Assembly: GCF_009856605.1 (NCBI RefSeq)
Contig: NZ_CP047242.1
Coordinates: forward strand, 1,300,001-1,364,000
From: Trichormus variabilis 0441
GTDB lineage: Bacteria > Cyanobacteriota > Cyanobacteriia > Cyanobacteriales > Nostocaceae
DNA: 64,000 bases
Direction: 5' to 3'
A program made the translations under genes and the position numbers. The notes under the pieces are model-generated. The model worked only from the letters and a program-made list of their open reading frames with translations, did no database searches and had not been told where the DNA came from. Below are positions 26,005 through 35,800 of this stretch, in pieces. The stretch's first letter is position 1. The number at the start of each line of letters is the position of its first letter.

Positions 26005-28530
26005 ATGGCAAAATCGTTAAAGAAGAAAAGTTGGGTAGATGCAGTAAATCTGGGCTGGGTGCATGAACAGCGTTCATCCGTTGTTTTGGCGATCGCTATT
26101 GTCTCTCTTACGGGGGTAATTGGTCATAAGTTATATAATCAACCAAAGCTGAAAATAGGGACGGTTGCACCCCAAACGATTAAAGCACCTCGTACCGCTA
26201 GTATTGAAGATAAAAAACGCACTGAAATTGAACGCAAAGCAGCTCGTAAAAGTTTAACACCAGTGTTAATGGTCGATGTGAGAACTACCGCACAAATCGG
26301 CCAAAACCTAGAGAAAATGCTGGATCAGGGTAATGAAATTCGCATATCGGCTGGTTCTTTCCCTTTTTATGATACTTCAGTCCTGTCCTTATCTAGCCAA
26401 CATTACCTACGCTCTTGTTCTGATGCAGAATGGCAAATGATGCTGGTGGCTTTAGAAAATACGGGTCAAAAAAGGTTGGGATTGTTCTTAGAAAAACCCA
26501 GTACTCGCAGCCTGCGTAAACAAGAAAATTCCCAGAATTTGCCGAATACGGAAACACAAACTTCTTTATTATTTCCCCCTCCGACAGTTTCCCTCGGCCA
26601 GGAAAGTCAAGTTCAAGGTGTTTCTCTTGACCCTGGTCAACCAAAAGAAAGTATATCTTCCCCAAAAACACAAAATCCTGAAGTCTCTACAAACACTCAG
26701 TTTGTGCAAGCGTTGGCAGAATTAGCTACTTTTCGGATGACCACTGCCAATCAAAATTTACCGAGACTGATCAATCAAATTACTCAAGCAAGGGAAGCTT
26801 ACGCCCAAGCTAGTGTGCAAATTTTACACGTAGATACCATTACAACACAGACAATTTATCACGAAACTGTTCTTCTGGAATTGTCAGATTATGAATGGAC
26901 CCAAACACAAAAGGGAATCCGCCAAGGTGCAGAACGGATTTTAGCCCAAGGTATTCCTGCGGGTTTGCCTCAGAGTGTTTTACAAAACGCTGTAACTTTG
27001 CAAGTGCAAGCTTTTGTCCCCAAAAGTGCGGAATCTTTAGCGACTAAACTATTGTTGGCTGTACTGGAACCGAATCTGAAGAAAGATGAGGAACAAACCA
27101 GAGAACACGCTCAAAAAGCTGCATCTGTGGTTGCACCTGTGATGGTTGAGGTGAAACAAGGTGCAGTTATTGTCAAGAAAGGGAAAGAAATTACTGAGTG
27201 GGATTTTGAGGTATTAGAGCATTATCAACTGATTAGCCGCGAAAATAACTGGTTAGCTTTGCTGAAATTAGGCGGTTTGGTGACTGGGGGAGTTTGTATA
27301 TTTGTCCTAGTCGAAACACGAAGTAAATGCCCACTCAGACAACGCGATCGCCTGTTAGTTTTGTTACTGACCTTGAGTACGCCAGGAGTCCTGGCAATGG
27401 GTGTGTCCTATACGACTTGGGGCGCTGTCGGTTTGCTGTTGGGTAGCTTTTATGGCCGTGAGTTGAGTATGACAGTTATCTGCTTACTTTTGTTCATTTT
27501 ACCCATGAGTATGGAAATCAGCACTATTGGACTAGTAGCTGGTGCGGCTGGGGGAATTTTAGGTAGTTACATCGCCCACAGATTGCGATCGCGTGAGGAA
27601 TTAGCCCTTTTGGGTGGGGCGATCGCTATTACCCAAGGTGGAGTTTACCTACTGATGAAAGTCTTGATTGGTGCGGCTTTTGGTTCCTCCTGGTATCTCA
27701 TCCTCCAAGAAGCAGGGTTATTTACTTTATCGGGACTAGCTTGGAGTGTTGTGGCTTTGGGTTTAAGTCCTTATTTAGAAAAGCTATTTGATTTAGTTAC
27801 CCCCATTCGCTTGGCAGAATTAGCAAATCCCAATCGACCTTTATTAAAACGGTTAGCGACGGAAACACCAGGGACATTTCAACATACCCTATTTGTGGCA
27901 ACCCTGGCGGAAGCTGCGGCAAAACACCTGGGATGTAATGTGGAATTGGTGAGGGCTGGGACTTTGTATCACGATATTGGCAAAATGCACGACCCCCTGG
28001 GCTTTATTGAAAACCAAATGGGGGGGCCAAATAAACACGAAACGGAAATCAAAGACCCGTGGAAGAGTGCAGAAATTATTAAAAAGCACGTCAGTGAAGG
28101 CTTGGTAATGGCGCGGAGACATCTTTTACCCACAGCGATTCAAGCCTTTATCCCCGAACATCAAGGGACAATGTTAATTGCCTATTTTCATCATCAAGCA
28201 GAACAGATGGCACAGACAGACCCTAATATTGTCGTCAATGAAGCCGATTTTCGCTATGACGGCCCGATTCCCCAATCGCGGGAGACAGCCATAGTGATGT
28301 TGGCTGATGCTTGTGAAGCTGCATTGCGATCGCTCAAGGATGTAAATACTGAACAAGCTTTAACTGTTCTGAATAATATTCTCCGCGCTAGATGGCAAGA
28401 TAATCAACTCATTGATTCAGGTTTGACGCGGGAAGAAATGTCACAAATTGCCGAAATTTTTGTAGAAGTTTGGCAACAGTTTCATCATAAACGGATTGCT
28501 TATCCCAAAATGAAGTCTGGTAAGGGGTAA
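26005..28530 (+). CDS. 7TM-HD family membrane phosphohydrolase (PgpH-type)
   Basis: An 841-residue protein. After a short basic N-terminus, a membrane helix is at about 28-47. A large extracytoplasmic 7TM-HDED-type domain (about 50-400, with a Pro/Gln/Ser-rich low-complexity insert near 165-235) follows, then about seven helices (roughly 415-600), and a cytoplasmic HD domain. There HTLFVATLAEAAAKHLG, YHDIGKMHDP (His-Asp near 655) and HVSEGLVMARRH supply metal ligands. Homologues such as Listeria PgpH degrade c-di-AMP; that activity here is inference from the architecture. The start is ATG directly after GACCTAGCAAAA. Confidence 0.9.
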   Translation: MAKSLKKKSWVDAVNLGWVHEQRSSVVLAIAIVSLTGVIGHKLYNQPKLKIGTVAPQTIKAPRTASIEDKKRTEIERKAARKSLTPVLMVDVRTTAQIGQNLEKMLDQGNEIRISAGSFPFYDTSVLSLSSQHYLRSCSDAEWQMMLVALENTGQKRLGLFLEKPSTRSLRKQENSQNLPNTETQTSLLFPPPTVSLGQESQVQGVSLDPGQPKESISSPKTQNPEVSTNTQFVQALAELATFRMTTANQNLPRLINQITQAREAYAQASVQILHVDTITTQTIYHETVLLELSDYEWTQTQKGIRQGAERILAQGIPAGLPQSVLQNAVTLQVQAFVPKSAESLATKLLLAVLEPNLKKDEEQTREHAQKAASVVAPVMVEVKQGAVIVKKGKEITEWDFEVLEHYQLISRENNWLALLKLGGLVTGGVCIFVLVETRSKCPLRQRDRLLVLLLTLSTPGVLAMGVSYTTWGAVGLLLGSFYGRELSMTVICLLLFILPMSMEISTIGLVAGAAGGILGSYIAHRLRSREELALLGGAIAITQGGVYLLMKVLIGAAFGSSWYLILQEAGLFTLSGLAWSVVALGLSPYLEKLFDLVTPIRLAELANPNRPLLKRLATETPGTFQHTLFVATLAEAAAKHLGCNVELVRAGTLYHDIGKMHDPLGFIENQMGGPNKHETEIKDPWKSAEIIKKHVSEGLVMARRHLLPTAIQAFIPEHQGTMLIAYFHHQAEQMAQTDPNIVVNEADFRYDGPIPQSRETAIVMLADACEAALRSLKDVNTEQALTVLNNILRARWQDNQLIDSGLTREEMSQIAEIFVEVWQQFHHKRIAYPKMKSGKG

Positions 28531-28564
28531 TTAGACAAATTTGATATTATTTTTAACTCTAATT

Positions 28565-29056
28565 CTAGTCGGCGATCGCCCACCGCACATAAGGACGAAA
28601 ACCAGCTACAGTTTTATCAATAATTAACCGTCCTGGCGCATTAATATTTCGCAAATCTACACGAAAATACGCTTTCTTATTTTTAAACTCTACATTGTAG
28701 AAAACATATTCCTGACTGCTTGCTTGACCTACACAAGAAGCGTAGTTGCTGCGTAGAGGGGAAACAAATTCTACAAACTGCTGATTATTAGATGCAATTA
28801 ACTGCGTGTTATCTGCAAAAGCCCTGATATCAGCCACTACTGTATGTTCTGCACCACCCTCATAAGGTAAGATAATCCACCATAATCCCACTGTTGGCGG
28901 ACAAACTCCACTAATGCGCTGCACCTGAAGATTGACATTAGGCGAAAATAAAGCACCTGGCGCTGATTGTGCTTGTGCTGTAGCGGTAATTGTTCCTAAA
29001 AGGAGTATTGGGCAGAATATTCTAGCAATATTTGTTAATTGCGCCCAGTTTGTCAT
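28565..29056 (-). CDS. secreted hypothetical protein
   Basis: A 163-residue protein with an N-terminal signal peptide (hydrophobic residues 11-28, cleavage expected after AQAQS). A small domain follows with two Cys (SGVCPPTVG and NYASCVGQ), which could form a disulfide in the periplasm. The core is beta-rich (EYVFYNVEFKNKKAYFRVDL). I do not recognise the family. It converges on the HD-protein gene with only 34 bases between the stops. Confidence 0.65.
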   Translation of the reverse strand: MTNWAQLTNIARIFCPILLLGTITATAQAQSAPGALFSPNVNLQVQRISGVCPPTVGLWWIILPYEGGAEHTVVADIRAFADNTQLIASNNQQFVEFVSPLRSNYASCVGQASSQEYVFYNVEFKNKKAYFRVDLRNINAPGRLIIDKTVAGFRPYVRWAIAD

Positions 29057-29428
29057 AAGTTTCAGTCTAGATAATTCATTTTATTAGTTTTGACTGCACC
29101 AAATATAGAAAAGTGTCTATATAACAGAAAGTTACAGTAGAAAAGCTACTAATCACTTACAAAATGACACTATCAAAACATTTACTCATTTGTATTAATC
29201 CAAGGGGTTGCTTTTTTATTTTGATACATATATGCTAACAAATCTACATACAGCATTATCGTAAGCAAATGTAATTTATTACACTTTTTACGTCAAATCA
29301 TTGACAATTTTCTTGATTCTGTAAAAATAATTTCGTTTAGAATTAACAAAGATTAGGGGAAAAATACCCCAAAATTTACTGATAATGTTACGCCAGTATT
29401 TCATTGTGAAGAGTTAATTTGATCACCA
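29057..29428. other. divergent promoter region, AT-rich, no gene seen
   Basis: About 370 bases between the starts of the secreted protein gene and the FAD/Rieske gene. It is AT-rich throughout with no marked hairpin, repeat or known operator. Promoters for both genes should lie here. Confidence 0.45.
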
Positions 29429-31372
29429 ATGAGTTTATTACCTAATTTGCCAGAGTCTACTAATAATATATCCCGTCGCACCCTTTTAAAGGTGTTTGGT
29501 GTTGGTGCAGTTGCAGGAGTAACAGGATACTCTCGCTTTACTAAGCCTAAGCCAACGGTATTTCAAAAAGATACCTTGAGTTTGCCACGGTTACTGAATC
29601 AAGCAAAAAGTGTCATAGTTATCGGGGGTGGTTTAGCGGGTTTAGCTTGTGCGTATGAATTGAGTCAACGGGGGTTTACAGTCACACTGATAGAAAAATC
29701 ACCCCAACTCGGTGGTAAAATTGCTAGCTGGCAAATAGAAGCCGTGGGCGAAACCTTCATGATGGAACATGGCTTTCATGGCTTTTTTCCTCAGTACTAT
29801 AATTTGAAAAGTATAGTTGCAGAACTGGGAATAAATGATAATTTTCAATCATTAAACTTTTATTCAGTTGTTTATCGAGGAGATCAATACAAACCAGAGG
29901 TTTTTCGTCCTAGTCATTCAGCCTTTCCTTGGAATATTGTAGACTTAGCGATCGCCTCTCCTAATCGCTTCCAATGGGGAATTAATTTAACTAAGATTAA
30001 ACACCTACAAGTATTTCAAGCCATCACAGGTTTTCAGCGAGAAAAGAACTATCAACGCTTCGATAATATATCGGTGGCTGATTGGGTAAAAACAGAATTT
30101 CCCCAAGGTTTGTACGATTTGTATTTTCTCCCATTTGCTAAGTCTAGCTTGAACGCACCAGATACAATGAGCGTGGGAGAATTAATGCAGTTTTTCCATT
30201 TTTATTTTTTTGGCAATCCAGAAGGACTGGCTTTTAATGGTACGAAAGATGATATGGGGACAAGTTTAGTCCAACCCATTGCCAACAGTGTGAAAAATAA
30301 GAATGGGACAATTCTTACTGATGCAACGGTGAGCGAAATTATTGCCAAAGATGGTAAAATTCGAGGTTTGAAATATTATGTTGGCAGTAATCAAAATAAT
30401 GTCCCTTTTTGGGTAAAACGTAACTCAGTGATTACTGAAGAAAAAACAGAGTATTTTGGTGCGGCTGATGAAGTATTTGCTGTGGAATCTGCTAGCGAAA
30501 CAGCAATTTCTTTAACTTGTACTCATCAAGGTTGTACTGTGAAAAAATCCACAGATGGTAAATACCGTTGCCCTTGTCATGGGGCAGAATTTGCGGCGGA
30601 TGGTAAAGTGTTGAAGGGGCCAGCCAAGCGGGATTTACAAAAGTTGCAAGTTGTACAAAAACAAAATGATGAATTGCAACTGTTAGCTACAACTAATGAT
30701 GCACTGTTACCAGAGACAATCACCGCAGATTATTACGTGTTTGCCACAGATGTGCCTGGAGTACAACAATTATTTAAGCATATTAGTGGAGATGTAGATC
30801 AAACAGTGCGATCGCAAGTAGAAAACTTGAGTATCGCTGATCCTTTTGCTGTGTGTCGTTTCTGGTTTGATCAAGATTTTGAGTGGGAACAAAGTAACTT
30901 TACTTCCTTATCTGGCTATCAGTTAACCGACAGCATCACCTTATATCACCGCATTCAGCAACAATTTATTGATTGGTCACAAAAAACTGGCGGTAGTGTG
31001 GTAGAGTTACACGCCTATTGTTACAAAGAAAAAGAATTTCCCACCCAGGAAGCTTTGTTAACTACCTTTGAAAACGAACTATATGACATAGTCCCCCAGT
31101 TGAAACAAGCAAAACTCCTGCATCGGGAATTGGTAAATCAACATAACTTTTCCGGTTATCCACCCAATAGTTATGGAGAACGTCCAGAAACCAGTACAAA
31201 TATTTCTAACTTATTGTTTGCTGGTGATTGGGTAAAAATGCCCTTTCCCTGCGGCTTAATGGAACGCGCCGTCAGTAGTGGTTTAATCGCAGCCAATGAG
31301 ATTTTACACCGGGAAGGTTTGCAGAGGCGATCGCTTTTATCGGTGAATCCAGAGGGTTTGTTGCAGATTTAA
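29429..31372 (+). CDS. Tat-targeted FAD-dependent amine-oxidase-fold enzyme with an inserted Rieske [2Fe-2S] domain
   Basis: A 647-residue protein. A twin-arginine-type start (NISRRTLLKVFGVGAVAG) precedes the FAD motif VIGGGLAGLACAYELSQRG and IEKSPQLGGKI, as in carotenoid desaturases. A Rieske domain is inserted at about residues 345-415 (CTHQGC, then CPCHGAEF, cluster ligands near 364 and 381). The flavin fold then resumes and ends with LLFAGDWVKMPFPCGLMERA, the usual FAD-binding end of this superfamily. Desaturase/methyltransferases of aromatic carotenoid synthesis (CrtU/CruE) have, as I recall, a flavin-plus-Rieske design, so a carotenoid-modifying role is a guess. A hairpin follows the stop. 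Confidence 0.8.
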   Translation: MSLLPNLPESTNNISRRTLLKVFGVGAVAGVTGYSRFTKPKPTVFQKDTLSLPRLLNQAKSVIVIGGGLAGLACAYELSQRGFTVTLIEKSPQLGGKIASWQIEAVGETFMMEHGFHGFFPQYYNLKSIVAELGINDNFQSLNFYSVVYRGDQYKPEVFRPSHSAFPWNIVDLAIASPNRFQWGINLTKIKHLQVFQAITGFQREKNYQRFDNISVADWVKTEFPQGLYDLYFLPFAKSSLNAPDTMSVGELMQFFHFYFFGNPEGLAFNGTKDDMGTSLVQPIANSVKNKNGTILTDATVSEIIAKDGKIRGLKYYVGSNQNNVPFWVKRNSVITEEKTEYFGAADEVFAVESASETAISLTCTHQGCTVKKSTDGKYRCPCHGAEFAADGKVLKGPAKRDLQKLQVVQKQNDELQLLATTNDALLPETITADYYVFATDVPGVQQLFKHISGDVDQTVRSQVENLSIADPFAVCRFWFDQDFEWEQSNFTSLSGYQLTDSITLYHRIQQQFIDWSQKTGGSVVELHAYCYKEKEFPTQEALLTTFENELYDIVPQLKQAKLLHRELVNQHNFSGYPPNSYGERPETSTNISNLLFAGDWVKMPFPCGLMERAVSSGLIAANEILHREGLQRRSLLSVNPEGLLQI

Positions 31373-31380
31373 AAATTAGA

Positions 31381-31411
31381 GATACCCGACTTTTTCAAAA
31401 AGTCGGGTATC
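31381..31411 (+). terminator. perfect 15-bp inverted repeat after the FAD/Rieske gene
   Basis: GATACCCGACTTTTT and AAAAAGTCGGGTATC are perfect inverted arms around a single C, eight bases after the stop codon. Internal T and A runs let it work as a terminator on either strand. It also resembles a dispersed Nostoc repeat (AGATACCCGACTTTTT). Confidence 0.6.
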
Positions 31412-31447
31412 TGCATCTTTTGTAGTGCGCCTACAGAATTTTTCTTC

Positions 31448-31492
31448 ATTTTGAATTTTGTAGCTTTAGCTTCCCGTAGGGTATTTTGAATT
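31448..31492. repeat. 45-bp REP-like repeat, copy A
   Basis: It is the reverse complement of the element at 51485-51531 except in the central hairpin: AGCTTTAGCT-like here, GCGCAAACGC-like there. The flanks (AATTCAAAATACCCTACGGG and ACAAAATTCAAAAT) are identical. Part of the same left flank recurs at about 54551-54578. Confidence 0.65.
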
Positions 31493-31588
31493 AATTCATT
31501 AGGTGTGTGCGTTTTAGACAATTAATACTTTAATTGTAAAAGGCGATCGCCTACAATATGGCAAAGCGATCGCAACGAAAGTTAAGAG

Positions 31589-31685
31589 ACTTCCAGATCA
31601 AAAAATATCTAAGATGTAGGGTGTGTCATGGCGATAGACCCTAACTATACTCAGCAATTATTCATACTGACGCACCCTACTAAAC
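31589..31685. repeat. ACTTCCAGAT...GACGCACCCTACTA interspersed element, copy A
   Basis: About 97 bp starting ACTTCCAGATCAAAAAATAT and ending ACTGACGCACCCTACTAA. It aligns with 51640-51735. Both copies have TAGGGTG(C/T)GTCA near the left and TGACGCACCCTA at the right, an inverted pair, as in a tiny non-autonomous transposable element. Confidence 0.6.
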
Positions 31686-31710
31686 TAATTACTTGATTAT
31701 TGAAATATAC

Positions 31711-31762
31711 GTAGGGTGGGCAATGCCCACCAAAACCATGAGATGGTGTGCAATGCTACAGA
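31711..31762. repeat. GTAGGGTGGGCA palindromic repeat (second arm degraded)
   Basis: The left arm (31711-31731) is identical to that at 9539-9559. The right arm (GGTGTGCAATGCTACAG) has several changes from the intact inverted arm. Confidence 0.65.
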
Positions 31763-31777
31763 TACTAATAATTTTAT

Positions 31778-32044
31778 GTGCAAGCGCAGGCTACGCCAAC
31801 AGAAATCAAATCGGATTCTTATGGTGTGGTGACGAATAAAGTTAATTTCGTGACCAATCAACTTAGTTTGGTGACGAATGAAGTTAGTTTTGTGACCAAT
31901 CAACTTAGTTTCGTAACGAATAAAGTTAATTTCGTGACCAATCAATTTAGTTTGGTGACGAATGAAGTTAGTTTCGTGACCAATCAACTTAGTTTCGTGA
32001 CCAACGCGAGTTTTTTAAGTGAGTTCACTAGCACACAAATATAA
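31778..32044 (+). CDS. possible small protein of V-T-N heptapeptide repeats (uncertain gene)
   Basis: A GTG-started frame of 88 residues, of which about 60 are repeats of VTN(K/Q/E)(V/L/F)(N/S)(F/L). Hydrophobic residues recur every 3-4 positions as in a coiled coil. There is no good ribosome-binding site, and the opposite strand is also open through the repeat. It could be a real coiled-coil protein, as in phage-tail or repeat proteins, or merely a repeat whose 21-bp period keeps all frames open. There is no known function. It lies in a repeat-rich gap of nearly 1 kb. Confidence 0.3.
   Translation: MQAQATPTEIKSDSYGVVTNKVNFVTNQLSLVTNEVSFVTNQLSFVTNKVNFVTNQFSLVTNEVSFVTNQLSFVTNASFLSEFTSTQI
31829..32010. 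repeat. 21-bp tandem repeat, eight full units plus a partial, with 42/84-bp higher order
   Basis: Units alternate between GTGACGAATAAAGTTAATTT-type and GTGACCAATCAACTTAGTTT-type, each 21 bp, from 31829 to 31996, with a partial ninth unit after that. Units 1-4 and 5-8 are near copies of each other, giving an 84-bp super-repeat. The period is a multiple of three, so frames on both strands stay open. After it, 32045-32340 contains only a GGCTGTT/AACAGCC hairpin near 32094-32126. Confidence 0.9.
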
Positions 32045-32340
32045 CATTATGGAGTAATACTAATTCTGCTTTTAAGTTGCATAATCAATCGTGAAGGCTG
32101 TTAACAGTCAACCGTCAACAGCCCTTATTAGTAGTTACTAGTTTTTGTGCATAAAAAACACAAGTCACATCTATTGGGATAATGTAGGGAATTTTTTCTG
32201 GAAATCAGGAATGCTGTAAGTTGAGTTTGTAGTTAACAATCACAATGCAATATCTACACAGATATGGCTGTAGCTTGTTTTTTATGTGTGATTTCCGGTG
32301 ATTTGGCTACGAGTAATTATTTAACAAAAAACGTAGGTTA

Positions 32341-32727
32341 ATGATGAATAGTCAAATTTATAGTGTAGCGATCGCATTACCAACTATATTACTCAGTGCA
32401 TTGCCCAGTTTGGCAAGCAATAATTATAACGCTTCCCAGATTCAGAGACTAGATGCTAGTTACGTTGCCCAAATACAAAGTACTGGTGCAGATGAAGTAT
32501 CAAGACCTAGACCCCGTGGCCCCGGTGGTCATGAAATCGAGGCTGTACAAGAAACAACTATAATTAATCCATCAGGATTACGGGAACGTCCTAGACCAAG
32601 AGGGCCAAAGGGTTCTGAAGACGGAATTAATGCAATACAAGGGCAATTCCTTCACTTATCACCTACTCTTTTAGAGCAACCTAAACTAGAGGGTGTTCAA
32701 AATACTAAATTTAAAACTCAATATTAA
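32341..32727 (+). CDS. small secreted protein with duplicated RPRPRGP motif
   Basis: A 128-residue protein. The signal peptide covers about residues 1-25 (cleavage near SLASN). The mature part has two imperfect repeats: SRPRPRGPGGHEIEAVQE at about 53-70 and ERPRPRGPKGSEDGINAIQ at about 81-99, separated by a linker. The C-terminus is polar. The motif is very basic and Pro/Gly-rich, then acidic. No known domain is recognised. Two adjacent ATG codons start the frame. It could be an extracellular matrix or peptide-precursor-like protein, but nothing in the neighbourhood proves that. Confidence 0.6.
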   Translation: MMNSQIYSVAIALPTILLSALPSLASNNYNASQIQRLDASYVAQIQSTGADEVSRPRPRGPGGHEIEAVQETTIINPSGLRERPRPRGPKGSEDGINAIQGQFLHLSPTLLEQPKLEGVQNTKFKTQY

Positions 32728-32873
32728 AGTGTTTGACCTCTCCCCAAACCCCTCTCCGACGCGGAGAGGGGCTTAAATATCCTGAAAACTCAACGAAAAT
32801 TAGGGTTTTGAAGCCTCTCTCCTTGCAGGGGAGAGGTTTGGAGAGGGGTTTTTTAAATTCGTCGAACTCACGT
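32728..32873. repeat. partial copy of the 15522-15760 element family
   Basis: CCCAAACCCCTCTCCGACGC pairs roughly with GGAGAGGTTTGGAGAGGGGT, and the right end GTCGAACTCACGT at 32861-32873 is the same 13-bp terminus as in the complete element. The left ACGTGAGTTCGAC end is missing. The right end runs directly into the stop of the large caspase gene. Confidence 0.55.
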
Positions 32874-35800
32874 TAACTAGGACAGAGTTTTTGTTCGTTG
32901 GTCGTAACATGGGGATTGGTGTTGAGGTAATCCTGTAGCCAGTTGCAAGCAGACATGACTAAAGTATTTATCTGGGAAGTTTGGGCTTGCTGGCTATCAA
33001 AACGCCAAATTTTGGTGGTAGTGTCTAAACTGCCGGAGATGAGAGTTTTACCATCTGGGCTAAAAATTGCACTCATGACTCCGGCTTGATGCTGGGGTAG
33101 GGTGGTTAACAGGTGACCGTCGAGTTGCCAAATTTTGACTGTTTTATCTTCGCTGGCTGATGCAATGTAACGACCATCGGGAGAGAAGCTGCTACTATAA
33201 ACTACATCACTATGGCCTGAGAAAGTATGTAGTAAATGACCGTCTTGACTCCTCCAGAGTTTGACGGTTTTGTCGGCGCTGGTTGAAGCAAGCATACTAC
33301 CGTCAGGACTGAAGTTGACGCTGTATACTAAGTCATTATGGGCTGGAAGACTTTTAATTAAGTTGCCGCTAACACTGTCCCAGAGTCGGATAGTTTTGTC
33401 CGCACTAGCAGAGGCGATGATTTTACCATCGGGGCTAAAACTAACCCAAAATACTTCCTCTGTATGACCTTTGAGGATTTGTTTTAACTTACCATCGCTC
33501 ACATTCCAAAGTTTAATTGTGTTGTCTCGGCTGGCGGAAGCGATCGCTTTACCATCTGGGCTAAAATTTACTTTGTTGACTTCGTTATCATGTCCTATGA
33601 GTGTTTTTAAAAGCTGACCATCTCTAACACGCCAAATCTTCACAGTTTTATCGGCGTTGGCGCTAGCGATTAAATCACCTTGGGGTGTAAAACTAATACC
33701 ATAAATTGCTTTGTTCCCTGGTAGGGTTTTTAGTAAACTACCGTCTTGACTGTGCCAAAGCTGAATCTTGCCATCTGCACCTGCTGTAGCAATGATACTA
33801 CCGTCAGGGCTGAAACTGAGCGCATACACGCCGCTATTGCCGGCAAGAACTTCTAAGGGAGATATTAAGGGACGCTGCCAAAGTCTGATGGTGTTGTCTA
33901 AACTAGCGGAAGCGAGAGTTTTACCATCAGGCAGGAAATTTACAGCATACACACCACCGCTATGACCTGTAAAGGTTTCTAGTTCGATGCCGTGACGGTT
34001 CCACAGTTTGATAGTGTTATCTCTACTCGCAGAGGCGATCGCTTTACCATCTTGGCTAAAGTTAACATCCCAGACTGAATCATTGTGACCTTTTAGGGTT
34101 TTGACCAATTTACCATCAGCGATGCGCCACAGTTTGATGGTTTTGTCAGCACTAGCGGAAGCGAGAGTTTTACCATCAGGGCTAAAACTCAGGCTATTTA
34201 CCCAATCTTGATGTCCATTGAGGGTTTTTAATAATTTCCCATCTTGGCGATGCCACAGTTTAACGGTTTTATCTTCGCTAGCGGAAGCGATGGTCTGACC
34301 ATCAGGACTGAAACGCACACTGATAACTCCAGCGCTATGACCATTGAGAGTCATCAAGAGTTGACCAGATGTACTATCCCACAACTTGATGCTGTGATCA
34401 CTACTGGCAGAGGCGAGAGTTTTACCATCGGGACTAAAATTAACATTATTGACTGTTTGCTCATGACCAGTGATGGTTTTGAGTAGGGTTCCATCACTGG
34501 TTTGCCAAAGTTTAATGGTTTTGTCACTCCCCCCGGAAGCAATGGTTTGACCGTCGGGAGAGAAACTTACACTATAAACAGCGTCTTCATGTCCGTTGAG
34601 AGTTCTAAATAACCGACCGTCTCGACTCCAAAGTTTAATAGTCTTATCTAAGCCACCAGAGGCGATAGTTTGACCATCTCCACTGATGCTAATACTAATC
34701 ACGCCGTCCTTATGTCCTTCTAGCCTGTTCCGTTCCTGCATCCCCAACAGGGCTTGTTGTAAGGTAGTGACAGTTGCTAATTTGAGATTATTGGGAACTG
34801 CTATGACATTATTTACCTGTTGTGCAGCTTTGAGACTGGCGATAAGTGCTGCTAATTGTTGATGAGATAACAGATTTGCCTGGGATGAAGAATTTAACGC
34901 TGCAATTTCCCTAAATTGGGCTTCCCTACCTTGCCAATAAGCTAAACCCCCAAAACTGACAGATGCAATACCTAAAACACTCAAGGCGACTACAGCCCTT
35001 TGTGCTTGTTTGAGGCGATTTTTTGCTTGTAATTGTTGATGCTTGCGTTCTGCTAAACAAGCGCCGATAAATTCTTGCACATCCGCCCCTAGTTCATCAG
35101 TCCAGTGAATATAAATGTCTTCGGCTTCTGCTAACCTAGCACCTTGTAATAAAAAGTCTGCTTGTTTGCCGCTTTGTTGCCACAACTGACAAGCATGATT
35201 AATTTGTCTTTGTTTACGCAAGCGATCGCGGTTTTCTTCTAACCACCAGCGCAAAGTTGACCAATGGCGTATTAAAATTTCGTGGGCGACCTCTACTGTA
35301 ACAAAGGGAGTAGGGGAAGCAGGGGAGGCTGGGGAAGCAGGGGAGGAACTTTTACCTTGTGCTTCTATGTCTGTTTCTAAGTTAATTACTACTAATTTGG
35401 CAGTAGTCAAAGCATTGAGGGTTTGTTCTACTAACCCAACCGGATATTTTTTAACTATTAAATCTGACTTATATATGCGTCTTCTGGTATCTTCTGTACC
35501 TTCCCCTAACTGAGTTAATGAAAGAAAAATCCACTTGGCACATTCTTGTAATTGTGGTGGTAAACTTTCATAAACCCCTTGACACGATCGCTCTAATGCG
35601 CCTTTAATTCCCCCTAGTTGTTCTTGATAGCTTTGTAGAGTTAATTTACCAGCCGTTCGTTGTTGCCATAACTGTTCTAAAACAAATTCCAGTAAAGGTA
35701 AATCCCCCACGGATTGATTTAACTCCCGTAACAGCACTTCCACCAGTTCCCCTTCCACCTGCAACCCTACCTGCTGTGCTGGGTTGAGAATCACCCGCCG

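Noticed and set aside
25884..26066. Short frame overlapping the start of the 7TM-HD gene
   Set aside because: It runs across the HD gene's start in another frame; the HD gene is certain and the short frame has no supporting feature.
31697..31987. Minus-strand frame through the 21-bp repeat (IGHE/RHQT repeats)
   Set aside because: A 21-bp period keeps all frames open automatically; there is no ribosome-binding site or flanking domain. Kept only as part of the repeat finding.
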